Positions 34,826-47,430 of a stretch of 64,000 bases of DNA are shown piece after piece. The DNA is from Penicillus capitatus (lineage: Eukaryota > Chlorophyta). The notes under the pieces were generated by a model. It had not been told where the DNA came from and searched no databases. It saw only the letters and a program-made list of their open reading frames with translations. Position 1 is the first letter of the stretch, and each line of letters opens with the position of its first letter. The position numbers and the translations under genes were made by a program. The stretch lies in the NCBI GenBank assembly GCA_965649825.1, contig OZ287699.1:1426001-1490000 (forward strand). The letters run 5' to 3'.

Positions 34826-37567
34826 ATGACGACGACAACGCATTCAATGCCATGCTTACAACCGCGATCTTTGTACACACGTTCGATTGTCATCTCGTTA
34901 CAGAAACAACATTCTGCGTTGGAAGTCTCGAGAGAAGACGGTCATTCAGAGTTATCAAGCCTTGTTGCGTGTGACATGCTTTCGAGGCAACTGCGTGCTG
35001 TCAACAATCTCACAAAACTCTCAGGTCAGCCACCGTACGATGCGAAAAGCCGGCGTCAAACATTGTCCTGTGTCATGATAGGTTTAGGACTGTGTGACGG
35101 ACAGAAAGAGACGACGGGTGTTCGTTTCTCCAACCTTTCTTCCTCGTTTTTCGAGACGTTCACGAAATCGCGCCATTCGATTCTTGACAGTGTGAAATCT
35201 TCGTTCCTTGGATTGGTTTCAGCATCCAATGACAGTGCTGAAAATGGCTCCATGGGTCCTCCGCTGACTGCCATGGCGAAAGGAGACGAGGGGACAAGAG
35301 AAGATTCGTTACAGAGCAAGGAATCTGTTGCGGATCGCAGTCTGGATGGTGTCTTTGTCATCTTGGATCGCTTTCCTACAGATAACCACGTCGTTTCCTT
35401 GCAGCTGCTGGCTGAGATTGGTGCCCTGTTCCCAGATGCTGTCACGCTCCATCAGTTCCATCAGTAAGGCGACATCTGTGTGTGAGGGGCCATTGCGTTG
35501 TGTGTGTGATTCAGGTCGGGGAACACTTTGCGTCTGTCGAATGTGCATGGACAGCTGCGCAGTGTCCAGTTGCGATTAGTACAACAGCTCTCTCCTGCAG
35601 CTGCACTGGATGTCTACAAAGCCTTTGCTGTGTTGCGCTTTACACCTGCCGATGAAGTCCATGAGGCTCTGTTCACGAATGTGGCGTACCATGCGGGAAG
35701 TCTGGGAGTGCCGGATATCGCAAACTTTCTGCAGGTCTACATTATGTGCCTTTCCGTCTCGATCAGAATACGAGCGAACATCTCTAGGCACATCTCATGG
35801 TCCAGTCTGTGCTGGACAGTGACACACTGACAGCCTTTTCAAAGATGTTGGTCGCGGCACTCAAGGCCAGCAAGAAACGCAACGTGAAAGAAGCTCCATA
35901 TGTTGTGCACGTGCTCGATCTTTTTGTAAAGCATCAGCTTCGAGATGAAGACTTCTTAACTCATGCTGTCGAGTACTTAAGGGCACGGGTAAAAGGTGAG
36001 CAGATGCAATAGGAGAGAGTCAGTGAAGTCCGACGGCAGATGATGGGTGTGTTTTTAGGTTTGTCTGCACACGGTCTCGTTTCAACAGTAACATCATTGA
36101 TGTATCTCGAGCATCCGGCTGGAAAACTGTTCGATGCCATTGTACTGGAAGTCTTACATCGTGGACCAGATATGTTTTTAACCTCTGAACTCTCTCAACT
36201 TGCAGCGGCACTGACAGAGACAAAGCACTGTGATGTCATGACAGATGTTTTGATGGACTCCATTGCTGTGACCTGCCAGAAACGCATGAAGACTCTCAGA
36301 TTCGAGGAATTGGGTAAGCCATCTCTCTGTGTTTTGTGTAAGAGGCCTATGCCTCCCAGTGGATCTGTTATGGGCCTATGCTCACCATATGCACTTCCAT
36401 CACGATGCTAAGCTCCTGGAATGCCTGGCTGCTGGACTCGTTACCAGGCTACAGACTGCGAAACAGATCTCGGGAAGCACGTGTGTCAAACTCTGCGATA
36501 TTGTCACTGCTTCCGATCTGGGTCCCGAAACCTCTTGCTGTTTCCTGGAGGCGGCATCATCACACATTGTGTCCGTCATGGATACCCTGAACCAGCAAGA
36601 ACTGCTCAGAGTGGCAACAGCTTGCCGAAAAGCACGATTCGTCTGTCCACGGTTGCTGGAGGCAGTCAGAGATCGCTTCGAGTCACACTCCAGCGAACTG
36701 ACACTGTCCGAGTTGTGCCAGATTCTCAATAACTTCACATCTCTCAATTTCAATCCAGGAGATGAGCTTCTTGAACTGGCACTTCGACAGACAGAGAACA
36801 CAGACGACCTGAGTCCAACTGAAGTGACTTGACCCTCTGCATCGTCCTCTCTCTTGTGATCGCGTCTGGCATCAGGTGAGTCGTCTGATCTGGAGCTTGG
36901 CCTATTTTAACAAGCTCACTGTCGAGAATTCTCGTCCATTATTTGATCATCTTCAGAACTTCTCTCGTTCAAATTTCAATGCATTAGATACGCAGAAACT
37001 CCTCCTCTCCGAAAAACTCGTTCTTCTCTCAGATAGTAGTGACAGCCAGGATAGTGAAAATGACGACGACCGTTTGATTCCTGAACCATTGCATTCTGAA
37101 CTGACGGCAATGTGGAGAGAGCGCATTTACTTCACTCGAAGTGTCTCTCCCTTTCAACAAGTACTGATTGATCACCACGCACTCCGACACTGAATCCTGG
37201 TTCTGATGCGCGTTTTTATGTACTACAGGAAGTCAGTCGCATGTTGACAAAACTGAATGTCGACCATGAGACAGAGGCATTGATTGACAACGGTGACTTG
37301 AGCGTGGATTTCCTTCTGTATCTTGGATCATCCAGATCTGAGGGCGATGTAGAAAACAATCTGCAGAAAAACACAGTGTTGGAGTGTGACGGTCCACGCC
37401 GAAGCTCAGTCAATGCACCACATGTGCCATTGGGGCAGACAATGACCTTCAAGAAAATTATGAAGGCACAGGGATGGGACGTTTTCGTTATTTCCAAAGA
37501 AGACTGGTATAAGAAATCGGCAACTGAACAAGAAAATCTGCTGCGCAAAACGCTCAAGCTCTGTTAA
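34826..37567 (+). CDS. RAP-domain helical repeat protein, likely organellar RNA metabolism
   Basis: Divergent from the large repeat gene, with about 260 bp between starts. A hydrophilic N-terminal region leads into helical repeats. The join from TLHQFH over intron 35464-35514 to QSGNTLRLSNVHGQLRSV keeps phase. Repeats include SVLDSDTLTAFSKMLVAALK, FLTHAVEYLRARVK, GLSAHGLVSTVTSLMYLEHP, DLLWAYAHHMHFHHDAKLLE, LNQQELLRVATACRKARFVC and LTLSELCQILNNFTSLNFNP, followed by LIWSLAYFNKLTVENSRPLF. The C-terminus reads KKIMKAQGWDVFVISKEDWY and QENLLRKTLKLC, which matches the RAP fold (L..GW.V..I...EW......Q...L...L), a putative endonuclease-like module of organellar RNA proteins. There are at least six introns of about 50 nt. 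The exact start is uncertain because an upstream frame at 34582 is also open. Confidence 0.78.
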
Positions 37568-37650
37568 TAAGCCCTTCTGTACAACTATTGTGGGGATGCC
37601 TGTGGATCGAAGGCACAGAGAACATTCATTGTCGCATATGTCAATCAGTT

Positions 37651-40518
37651 TCATTCAAACAGACGAATAGAGTGATCGGCACTACAAGATGCTAAGATGC
37701 TTGTTTGATGAGGACGGCTTTCGATATGTAACAATCGCGCCGTTGTCCATAGCAGTCTCAAAACGGCAGCCGAATGTCTGCCGTGCACATCTGTCACCCA
37801 CAAACTGTCAAAGGAAGGAGTTGACATCGCAAGCTGCCGGATCTGCCAAACGCAGATGTTGCCGTTCTCTTCTCCTGCTGCCAGGAGGGCGCCGTCTGGT
37901 GGATGGTCCATGGATATTGGATGAAAGGCCACGGATGTCACACTGGTATCGACAGGAATCTGCAGCACACAGTGTGCATCTGGCAGTCTCCATATCTTAA
38001 TACTCTGATCGCGCGATGCTGTCGCAAAATGCACTTCGTCGGATGCCCAGGAGACATCCCAAATGATCCGACCATGGGCCTTGGCTTTCTTCAGCAAAAA
38101 GTGGAAGACATCTTCGCGCTGCTCGTACAGGCAGAAGGTCCGATCTCTGCTTCCGGAGAGAAGATATCGACCAGATGGGGAGAATTCCATTCGAGTGACC
38201 GTCAGTGTGTGCCCTCGAAGCTGTTGGAGAGGTGTCCACGATGACGTGTCCCACAGAAAGATGACCGCCGTGTCTTCTTTCTGAGCTTTGCAGCCAGAAG
38301 CCAAGAATCGGCCGCACGGAGAGACAGCTAGACTGTAAACGACGTCTCCATGGCCGTATAGTTTGCGAACCTCTGGCCATAGTGTATTCTGGCTTAGATG
38401 CTCCTCCAGTGGGACACCTACAACAAACGCGCCTTTGGTTTCTTGTCCCTTCGGTATTCATGCAGGGCTATTGCCTGAGATGCATGTTGGAGTGGCATTG
38501 GGTGCAAAATCTGGGCCAGGAGTGTACAGATCCACCACTCCTTGCGCCAGTGCATCTCCTGCATTTTCCTGATCGTCATCGTACACGGCTGTGTTTGTGA
38601 GTGCCAAGGCCTTCACGGATGCACCGCGAGGCATTTTCTGCAGAGCACTCTCAAGACACCACAGATGCATGGCATGACGCGACCTTCTCTGTAGACGCAT
38701 CAGGAACCAATGTTGATATACTGTTGGCACTCAGATATTGATAGAAATTTGTCGGCGCCTCAAAAACACGAATGACTTTCTCTTCTGAACAGCTAACGAA
38801 GCATTGCGGAAATTTGTCAGGAAGAGAGGCCACAGAATAGAAATCATGCCCATGTACCTGCATTAAGAGATCTATCTCAAAGGAGAACTGGCGTTTCGCC
38901 TATTGTGACCTGAGGACGTGCAATCTCTCGCCAGTTGCCATCCAATGCACCCATCATCCTCGTCGTCTGATCTCTGCTGACAGAAACAATGGCTGTGAAG
39001 GGATCTGCATTGCTGGATGGCTGAGAGACGGCCAGGCACATATCGACGATCTCATCACAGTGTCCAGTCAATGCTGGTTTTGGAGTCCATCCTCCTACGG
39101 TGCTCGTCTTTTGCCACAAGTGCAGTGCTCCCGTGAAGCCGTGAGCAACGATGAACATTCCATCAGGACTGAAGACACCTGTAAAGTATCCCAGAGCGCT
39201 GCATCCGGCATCACCTACGCTCTCTGTCTGTTGCCAACATGCATGGTGTACATCCCATTCCCACAGAAGCATGGTTCGATCCATCGATGTGGACAGCAGA
39301 CACAAGCGATCATGTCCTGTCATGTCATAAGACCAGATGTCAGTTACTCTGTCGTTTTCCCTCGAGTCGCATTACCTGAATGGAATTGCACACAATGGAC
39401 CCAGTCTTCGTGTCCAGTAAGCAATCCCTCCAGTTTGACAGTGTAACGCCGAGCTGCTGCTTGAAAACTCAGAGACGGCGCCAGTTGTGTCAGCGCATTA
39501 CGATAGGTTGCTCCATCGGCGATCATTCCCCAAACACGAACAAATCTGTACAGACAAGGACACAATTCAGACTGAGGATGTGGAGCATATGAAGAGAATG
39601 GGCTTGCCTATCCTGAGAAGCACTCGCTAACAGGAGCTTTGTTTCCGAAATAACAAGGAAATCCAGTCCACGTATCCAGTTCTCGTGGCCCCGCAGTGTA
39701 CAAGCAGGGCGGAATTCGTGGCCATCCAGAGACAGAAACAAACGAATCATAGCGTCTGTTCCGCCAAGCGCCAACAGCACACTAAATCCAAGAGTCCATC
39801 CTAAACACATGTTGTATCAACTCGGAGACAAACGCATCAGATGGCGATGGTAAGGACGTCATTGCTGCACTGTGCTGAATGCAGGATTCTATGGTGAGAG
39901 TGCTTGCGAGATGCCACACACTCAAATCCGTGGCACACTCACACTTCCAGATCTTCACATCCGGACCGGAGCTGCATGAAGCAATCATCACAGATGCAAT
40001 GCGATGCTCTCTGTAGAGAATGTGAACAGCCAAGGCAGTCACGCTTGACGTGTGTCCATGATCAGAAGAATGAAAAGATGTGTCAGACGGTGTGAAAAGA
40101 ACCTGTAATACAGCAACACATTTGCCATGGTCGCCATTCCAACTCCACACGCGCAGAGTGGCATCTGCACTCCCAGATACCAGATGCGCTACATCAGTCT
40201 CTAGATATGCATCGTTTCGCCTTTTCGGCCAACCTGCTTCAACGCCAGTACCTTCCGCACCTTCTTCTCTTGAATCTATCCATCGAACGCAGTTGACGGG
40301 AGCCTCGTGACCATTAAGGACACCCACGACAGTGGACACCTAAGCAGCTGAGATATAAGCGAGCCATCCCTCTCCTTATTGCCACAGTGCACTTCGATGT
40401 GGTAGATCGCGATGTAGTGATGGGCGCCGAATGCCACAAACGGACCGCGTGGACTCCAGTCGAGGCATCCCACCACTCTATTGCATCCAACGAGTGTCGC
40501 CAGCAGTCGTCCCTTCAT
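37651..40518 (-). CDS. ELP2: Elongator complex protein 2 (WD40)
   Basis: The WD40 scaffold of the Elongator complex, which acts in tRNA wobble-uridine modification. The start is placed at MKGRLLATLVGCNRVVGCLD, matching the ELP2 N-terminus; it continues WSPRGPFVAFGAHHYIAIYH. Two beta-propellers of WD repeats follow: VSTVVGVLNGHEAPVNCVRW, HLVSGSADATLRVWSWNGDH, ACTLRGHENWIRGLDFLVIS, KLEGLLTGHEDWVHCVQFHS, LSTSMDRTMLLWEWDVHHAC and VSVSRDQTTRMMGALDGNW. The end is especially diagnostic: MASGCKAQKEDTAVIFLWDT, LRGHTLTVTRMEFSPSGRYL, RDRTFCLYEQRED and GRIIWDVSWASDEVHFATAS, closing with ILASCSADHSIRLFE. Introns of about 50 nt separate the exons. It shares an 83-bp intergenic region with the divergent kelch gene. 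Confidence 0.9.
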
Positions 40519-40601
40519 TTTTCGGCATGCGGAACACGTCACATCGCCAACATCATTCACCCGAGTCCACCACGTGACGCATCCACCTCTCTTCTTTGGC
40601 A

Positions 40602-42328
40602 ATGTCTTACGGACACGCGGGTACTCCTTATTGGCGCCCGCCTCCGACCAATCAAGATGTCTATCGCCAACCGCTTCCCAACTATATTGCTCCTCAACCA
40701 TGCGTCGCTCCTTATTATCGGATGCCTATGACGCCGACAGTGGACCCGTATGCCTACCTCAGCGAGCTGTGGAGAGAGGTGGACCGACTTCGCAGAACAT
40801 TGGAGAGCGAAGTGCAAACGCGACAGCGACAAGAACGGGAGTACCGAGAGAGAATCGAACGACTGGAGAAAGAGCTCGCAGAACTTCGTGCCCGGCAAAC
40901 GAACAATACGAATGTGACCCCGACGGAAGCCAACTCGGATCCCCTCTGTCTGATTCCAGTACAGCAACCGGATGAAGATTCAGAGAGTAGCCTCAGAGAC
41001 TTTCTGGCGGGATTCTACGACACATCACCCCAAACGAACGAAACTGAAGGAGACGACGCTGCTGACGCGGAAGTGCGTGCGATTAATGGCGGAGCGATGG
41101 ACGGTGGAGATCTCTATATCTTTGGAGGCATGTGTTCTGGAAATACGATTAACAGAACGGTAATCCTGATCACACATATTCTGCGTTCTCTATTAGAGGG
41201 ACCGGTCGGTCGGTGAACAGGTTGAGAGGTTTGATGGGGATGGTGGTGGATATTGGATCCCAATTGGCGAATTGCCTGCTGAGTTGGACGGATTGCATTT
41301 GTCAGCAGTGGCATACAATCGGAGCAATGCATTTCTTTTTTCTGGATTTCCAACAAGTGCAAAAGACCTCTCGGTCTTCAAGTGCACGCTCTCTGCCGAA
41401 GGTCTCATACCTTGCTTGATAAAATGGGCGGACGAACTGCCCGATGGTTGTGTTGATTACAGAGCCGAGGTGGACGCAGGTGGCTTCTCCAAAGGCAGCG
41501 CGCTGTTTGGCAGGGCACACATGCCTGGGAAATAGGATATGCATCGCAGGGGGCTATACGAGTAACCGACCGTACGTCCTTGATGTTTGAACAGGGCTAC
41601 AGGCCGTGCGCAGAATTCTGTGGTCTAGATCCGTCTTTCCCTTTCCACCTGATTTGACACGAATGGACGCAATGGATGTCGTGGAAATCTTTGATCCAGA
41701 ACGCAATTCCTGGACATATCTTGCCTCACTCTCGACGAAGAGGATTCGTGGTGTTCTCGTTCCGGAGTCGGACCACGTCCTGTACGCCATGGGAGGCTTG
41801 ACATTTGGTGAGAGTGGACTGCTACGACCGACCAACACCATCGAACGCTACGATGAACGCCACGTACACTCCAGCTTCTCACTCGATCAATTTCCAGTCC
41901 ATGGGGTGAATGGTATTCAGGGTCGATGGGTCTCACTCTCACATATGCAACACGGCCGAGCCTTCTTTGACATCGTCCAAGTCGATCAGTATCAGTTTGT
42001 GGCACTGGGAGGAATTAACTCGTCTGTGAGTGCCTCTCTCATGACGGAGACAGGAGCAACAGACTCCGCGGAATGCTACGATACACGAATGAATAAATGG
42101 ATATTACTACCAAGCATGCCGAGCAACAGATGCATGTTCACAGCACATCATTTTCTTCAAGACCGCATGTATATCATTGGCGGCCAACCTGTCCTCTCAC
42201 GGGGACAACGAATGACACCTGGTCATGGGATGGTGATCTACAATTGGCGAACGCAGACATGGGAAGACGAAGAGATGCTCGCAGGAACGTCTTCAAAAAG
42301 ATATGCCCATGCATCTTGTGTTGTTTGA
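40602..42328 (+). CDS. kelch-repeat protein with N-terminal coiled coil
   Basis: Start MSYGHAGTPYWRPPPTNQDV: a Pro/Tyr-rich head of about 50 residues, then a heptad coiled coil (LWREVDRLRRTLESEVQTRQ and REYRERIERLEKELAELRAR). An acidic linker leads to kelch blades beginning GGDLYIFGGMCSGNTINR, spliced to VERF and IPIGELPAELDGLHLSAVAY, then LYAMGGLTFGESGLL, VEIFDPERNSWTYLASLSTK, YQFVALGGINSSVSASL, AECYDTRMNKWILLPSMPSN and MYIIGGQPVLSRG. It ends KRYAHASCVV at 42328. The double-Gly/Tyr/Trp kelch signature is clear in at least five blades, consistent with one six-bladed propeller. No BTB or catalytic domain is seen. The coiled-coil plus kelch layout recalls apicomplexan kelch proteins, but the head is different and a specific name is not justified. 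Confidence 0.8.
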
Positions 42329-42342
42329 ATCGTGTGCTTTCA

Positions 42343-43817
42343 TTACGATTGAAACCTTCTGGGGACATTGGATTCTGTGATTCTGGGCAATGTCTCTCTC
42401 ATTTGTTTTCCATCTTTGAGACACCGTACTGCAAAACCTGTCTGCTGAGCTCTTTTCATAATTCTTGCCCCAAACGACTGAAAAGACTGCATCAAGGCTT
42501 TGGAACTGGTTTTTAACTCGGTGCGCAACATGGTGACCATTTCGTGGTCCATCTCAGAATCCACGACCATCAACGCCACAATCAGAATGTAGCAAAGCAA
42601 AAGCCTTGATCTGGACTCTGGTATCTGATACCTCACCATCTGTCCTTGGCTTCTATCACAAGATCCATCCAATCATACAACCGTTGCGATACACAAGCTC
42701 TGACCTTTCTTCAAAGAAAACAGACAGCAAATATTCCAGCAGTGGAGGATCGATGCCGTGGGATTCAGCAAACTGATGGAGTCTCTTCTTGGCGGTTCGT
42801 CGGATCTGGCGCTGGAGTCGATGTACTTTGAGCAAAGCACTCAAGAAACAGAGTCGTAAAGCCATACAGTGCTGTTCTGTTTCGTCCATGTCCTTCAGTT
42901 TCGCCATCTGCTTCATGACGAATCCAGACTCGCCTTTTGCATGCATCTCCATTCGATCATGATCTGAAATGGATGCCGTCAGAAATGCGACTGTCGGTAG
43001 ACGTTCCTGGTGAAATGTAGGGCACAGTTCATCAAAGACAAAAGCCTCTTCCAGTGTCCTTCCGTCGTCATGATGGGGTGGCAGATTTCTCAGATCCGAT
43101 GTTTTTTCGAACACCTGTCGACAGTTCTCTACAAGATCTTTCTTTGCAAGGCGCATCGTGCACCTGTTTCTTGGTCAGTCCATCTTCTTTGGACTTGGAG
43201 TTGATGGATTTTGCGATCGATCCAATCGCGCTGCCTGTCTCGACAGATTGTTCAGCTGGGCGGTTCAACTCTGCCTCTCTCAGTCGTTTCTTGGAAAGAG
43301 ATCCACCAAAAGTGAACAGGGCAGCTCTCGTGCCCTCCATCCACCGTTCTCTCTCGGTCCCCTTCCTGGAAACGGTCGTTGCATCGGAAGGGGCGTACTG
43401 CAGTCCTGCGACACGAGGTTCCATTCGAAGGACGCCCTCTCCCAGAATGGGCATCAGCTCTAGTCGGCCTTCTGTTTTGTGGAACACGCCCAGAGCATAA
43501 CGACAGGGTCGCTGGGCGCCAAACGACTCCGTCCCGACATACGTCACACTTTTCGATGCCTCTTCCCGTACTACGGCGATGCCTTGGCCGTCCTTGGATC
43601 GGATCTCATGTACCGCTTCTCTCTCTTTGGATGGCCGTCCGTCTGGAAAATAGAGAACTGCAGGACGGGCATTGCCGCCGAGAACCCGAACGTCGAGTAT
43701 GCCTTCACCGTCGTCGTTGTCCATCAGAACGATACCTGCCGGTACCCGCACCGTCGGAGGGAGTGGCGTACCGTCAGCGCGAGTCAGGCATACGTCACGT
43801 CTACAAAATCCGCCGTC
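42343..43817 (-). CDS. RPA49: RNA polymerase I subunit A49 (RPA49/PAF53)
   Basis: Half of the Pol I-specific A49/A34.5 heterodimer that aids initiation and elongation on rDNA. N-terminal dimerisation domain: ILDVRVLGGNARPAVLYFPD, EASKSVTYVGTESFGAQRPC, RYALGVFHKTEGRLELMPI, a pattern typical of A49. A basic linker follows (SLSKKRLREAELNRP). The C-terminal tandem winged-helix part begins KKDLVENCRQVFEKTSDLRN and has FLTASISDHDRMEMHAKGES, LLKVHRLQRQIRRTAKKRLH and LLEYLLSVFFEERSELVYRN, ending after an intron with LLLCYILIVALMVVDSEMD and a C-terminal tail. The stop lies 14 bp beyond the kelch stop, so the two genes converge tightly. The first exon is not resolved: the open frame runs into 43800 without a usable ATG. 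Confidence 0.72.
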
Positions 43818-43959
43818 TTGCTGCTATAGTCGATATCCTCGATAGCCGGCCGGTAACGACGCTGCTTCGCAGTGCTCTTATTTTATCGTTTTTGTCGCTC
43901 TTCTAGAGCATTCAGATTTTGTGGACGTACCCTTGACGCTCCTCGAACGCGAAGGGATG

Positions 43960-46350
43960 TTGTACAAGTGCGTTTGACGGCTACGTCTTTCATTTCCCTC
44001 TTCTGTCTTTGGCCACACGGGATCTTGTCTGAAACGTTGCCTGTGTCCAGAGTTGGACACCGACCTGTTTTCATTCCTCCCGCCATACCACGCACCTTTC
44101 GCCGACAACTGGCGTTACGTGTGAGAGCTGCGACGAATGCATCTCAACACGTATCTCAGACACCGTCCCCTATCAGACCAGGTATCTCTCCCCACTGTCT
44201 CTGTGATCTGCCCATCGATGTCGAGGGTGTGTCCGGTAGACCGCCTGGTAGACCGGTCATTGACTGCAATGATGAGTCAACTGATGACGCAAATCGGCGA
44301 CTGGTGGACGCCGACCAGCAATGACGTCGTGGACGAGGGGGACATTCTCACTGTTGACGAGCTTGCTGATCAACTGCAGAGCGAAATGCAGAATGTATCA
44401 AAGACAGAGATGGCCGAAGCCGTTTTGAAAGACGTGGGGAAGACGGCTGCGCGTCCCAACATATGGAAATTCCTGAAGCCCGTGCCTCTCGAAGACATTC
44501 AGAACTCGAGGATCATGGCTTCGTTGGCCAATGTCTCCTACTATCTCCAAAGACTCCAAGTACGACACACGTGATCGTCTCACTGAGCACTGGGGTGACT
44601 GAATGGTATGCCCCTTAGTTCAAGTCTTTTCTAGGCAGGTATGGATTTCATCTGGTGACGACTTCGTTGAAATGCAAACAACCAGCAAAGGATGCCAAAC
44701 TGACGGACGAGGCATTGATGTGTGGTGATGGAATGGCCGTCAGTGAGACGGAAATGAAGGAACAAGAGAAGGAACTTCAACAGAAGGCCACGCTGCCGGA
44801 ATCCAACATCGTTGCTGCAGCAGATTTGCTTGAAACTGGAGAGAGCATCTGCGATCAGCAGAAGACATCTGGCTGGAGAGCGCAGTTTAACATGGGATCC
44901 GCAGCTGGATCGTTCTATGCACAAACGCTCTCTCAACTGGCAAAGCAGCTGACGACAGCGGCATCTGTGAGCCACTCTGCCGTCACAGATACGATGGCAC
45001 GTGTGATGGGTCTTCTTCAAGTGGCTCTGCGTCCAATGCAGACACTGCCATCACAGAAACCGGCAACGATTGAAGGTCAGAAGACAATGGGTAATGGCGG
45101 CGGCAGTGGTGATGGTGCCGCTGTGACTGTCGAGATGATGAACAAGTGTCCAACGGAGTGGTTTGTTTGTGACAACAAGAAAGAGGACACGCGTATCTTC
45201 TGCATCCAAGGAACACACAACCTCGATAGTTGGCAAACCAATCTCACATTCGATCCCGTTCCGTTTGAAGATGAGGCTCTTGGTGTACGGGTGAGTGATC
45301 CATGATGAAGGCCGCCTGCGAGTTGCGAAGTTTTGGAGGTCCATCGTGGTATCTATGAGGCAGCTCAGGGATTGTATAGTCTATTTGTGCCACTGGTTCG
45401 AGATTACATAGATGGTGACTCTGAAAAGAAGATTTGCTTCACTGGGCATTCCCTTGGGGGCGCGATAGCTACCGTCTTGATGATGATGTTGGTTCACAGA
45501 GGAGATCTCCCCGTAGCACACGTGGGTCGAGTGTTTACTTTTGGAGGCGCCGCCTGTTTCTGTGACAGCACCGAGTGCGGTCCGTGTTCTCACACACACA
45601 AGTGCGATGTAAGATTTCGATATACTCCACCTGCGCGTGCGAATTTCATGATCTGTTTGTAGGGAGAGGATGATGAAACATGTAGCTGTACCTCTCGTGG
45701 AAGTTTGCTGGAGATTTTGGGACTTGCCAGCAACACGGTAGTGAATGTGGTCATGCACAAAGACATTGTCCCAAGAGCTTTTGCTTGCGATTACTCCCTC
45801 GTGGCAGATTTATTGCGAAGATGGAGCCATGCTTTCAGAAAGCACCACTGTTTGACCATCACAGGACGCTCCCTTCTGTACAATTTTATTGGAGAAGTCT
45901 ACATTCTTCAACCCCATGAATCTTGTCGATACGTCTGCAAAGAAGGCTACCATCCAATGCTGCCTCAGGAAGCTGCCCTCTATAAACTGGCAGATCCAGA
46001 TCATGAAACAATGTCCCTCAAAAAGAAGTGCGTTCGCGTAGCATCCGCCAGCAGGAGGTTGACAGATTGCTTGCCCGTGTCGTAGAATGATGGCAATGTC
46101 TGAGAATTCGGACGAAGCGATTGGGACAGAAGTGGAGAGCAAACGAGATGCTTTTTTGGCCTTGATGGACAATCCACATCCGCTGGATATTCTGGCAGAT
46201 GCCCGTGCCTACGGTTTCCAAGGCGCAATATCCAGATACCATGATCCACTTAACTATTCGAAGGGGCTTCGTTCGGTTATCAAGCATCAGGCCAAGCCTG
46301 GACCGCGTCTTTTCGGATGGTCATTCATCCCTCCTTATTTCTCAATGTAG
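43960..46350 (+). CDS. class 3 lipase, PLIP-type plastid phospholipase A1
   Basis: An alpha/beta-hydrolase resembling the plant PLASTID LIPASE family, which releases acyl groups from plastid phospho- or galactolipids. Blocks in order: a hydrophobic leader [20 protein letters not shown] followed by an Arg/Ser-rich stretch ([20 protein letters not shown]); SPIRP joined over a 58-nt intron to [95 protein letters not shown]; the nucleophile motif [16 protein letters not shown] (Ser in GHSLG); [29 protein letters not shown]; and a last exon with [20 protein letters not shown] and [17 protein letters not shown], the typical PLIP ending. Ser, Asp and His positions look intact. No in-frame ATG precedes the leader in its exon, so a first exon or another start was missed. 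Confidence 0.82.
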
Positions 46351-46522
46351 ATAGACATTCTGTCGCGTTTGCTCTGTTAGCTGTGCAAGTCCATTTACAC
46401 ATCCATTAACTTTAAAAGAGCTTTTTTAGTCATCCCTATCAAATGAGTTCTGTTCGATGGTGGACGTTGGGAATGTCATTTTTACATTCTTCAGAGAAGC
46501 CGGACTGTCTGACCGTTTGTCT

Positions 46523-47383
46523 TTAGACAGTCTGTCCGTCGGGACATGCGAAAGAATGAGTGCTCACATACTGACAATCGGATTTGAGGCCATGTCTCAT
46601 GAGTAACATGGCCACTGCTACAAGGACATGCATGATTTGATGAGAGCTCATGCAATAATCAAAGTATCCAACTTCGTAAGGGATGCCTTTTATCCTTCTG
46701 GGCTTAAACCATCTCTCAGGAAAGCGCAAGGAATTGATAAAACCTCCAAAAAAGCTAATAGATTCTGCCATAACATAAAACTTCCATCCATACATGTTCT
46801 CAATTCCAACAATCCGGCGAGCGAAGAGAACGAAGACTCTTATCAACACGAGTGGCAACATGGGCAGTGCACGTGTGATCGGCGTTGTTCCCCGTAGGGA
46901 CATGTAAAGACCAATCCCGCCGAATACAAAGTATAGACTCGTCACACGCAGCCATAGATTGGGATGACATGGGAATGCAAATGTGAAGATCTGTAGTTGT
47001 GATCCCAAGAGCAAGCTATAGATAGCACACACGTCGATTCGAATCCATAAGAAGTAATGATAGTGACAGGCTAAACAGGTATGATAACTGACAGAGGCCA
47101 TAAGACAGACCACAGCTGGCACTGTGGCAAAGACATGGGTCCATGCAGCAGATTCTGGAAAAGGGTCGTATCCCATGAGCGCATAGATCAGTAGGATTGC
47201 CGGAATCAGGTGTGTCCAGATGTTTCCTGTTTCGTTGTGTACTTCGAAGATACTGCGCAGAGCAGCTGAATAGGTATACCCTGCACGATAGCCGGACCGA
47301 ATAAACTTATTGAACTGCAGAACAGGAGGCAGCTCATGAAAAAAGAGCAGACGGCGGCGCGGTTTTTCTTCAGAAGGACACAT
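46523..47383 (-). CDS. PAQR/adiponectin receptor-like seven-helix membrane protein
   Basis: A single exon of 286 codons. A short hydrophilic N-terminus leads to YTYSAALRSIFEVHNETGNI and WTHLIPAILLIYALMG. Further helices are FATVPAVVCLMASVSYHTCL, VTSLYFVFGGIGLYM, LPMLPLVLIRVFVLFARRIV and HVLVAVAMLLMRH. The family's three conserved elements are present: HNETGNIWTHL (start of helix 1), SVSYH (helix 2 Ser and His) and SSHQIMHVL (helix 7 His pair). In PAQR proteins these His and Asp residues bind zinc in a ceramidase-like site; the Asp here would be in WIRIDVCAIYSLL. Length and topology fit the HlyIII/PAQR superfamily. It may act on membrane lipid (ceramide) balance. The ligand is unknown. Confidence 0.9.
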   Translation of the reverse strand: MCPSEEKPRRRLLFFHELPPVLQFNKFIRSGYRAGYTYSAALRSIFEVHNETGNIWTHLIPAILLIYALMGYDPFPESAAWTHVFATVPAVVCLMASVSYHTCLACHYHYFLWIRIDVCAIYSLLLGSQLQIFTFAFPCHPNLWLRVTSLYFVFGGIGLYMSLRGTTPITRALPMLPLVLIRVFVLFARRIVGIENMYGWKFYVMAESISFFGGFINSLRFPERWFKPRRIKGIPYEVGYFDYCMSSHQIMHVLVAVAMLLMRHGLKSDCQYVSTHSFACPDGQTV

Positions 47384-47430
47384 GACGAGGCAGACCGACC
47401 GATTTTACACATCAGGTAAGGACGGACGTT

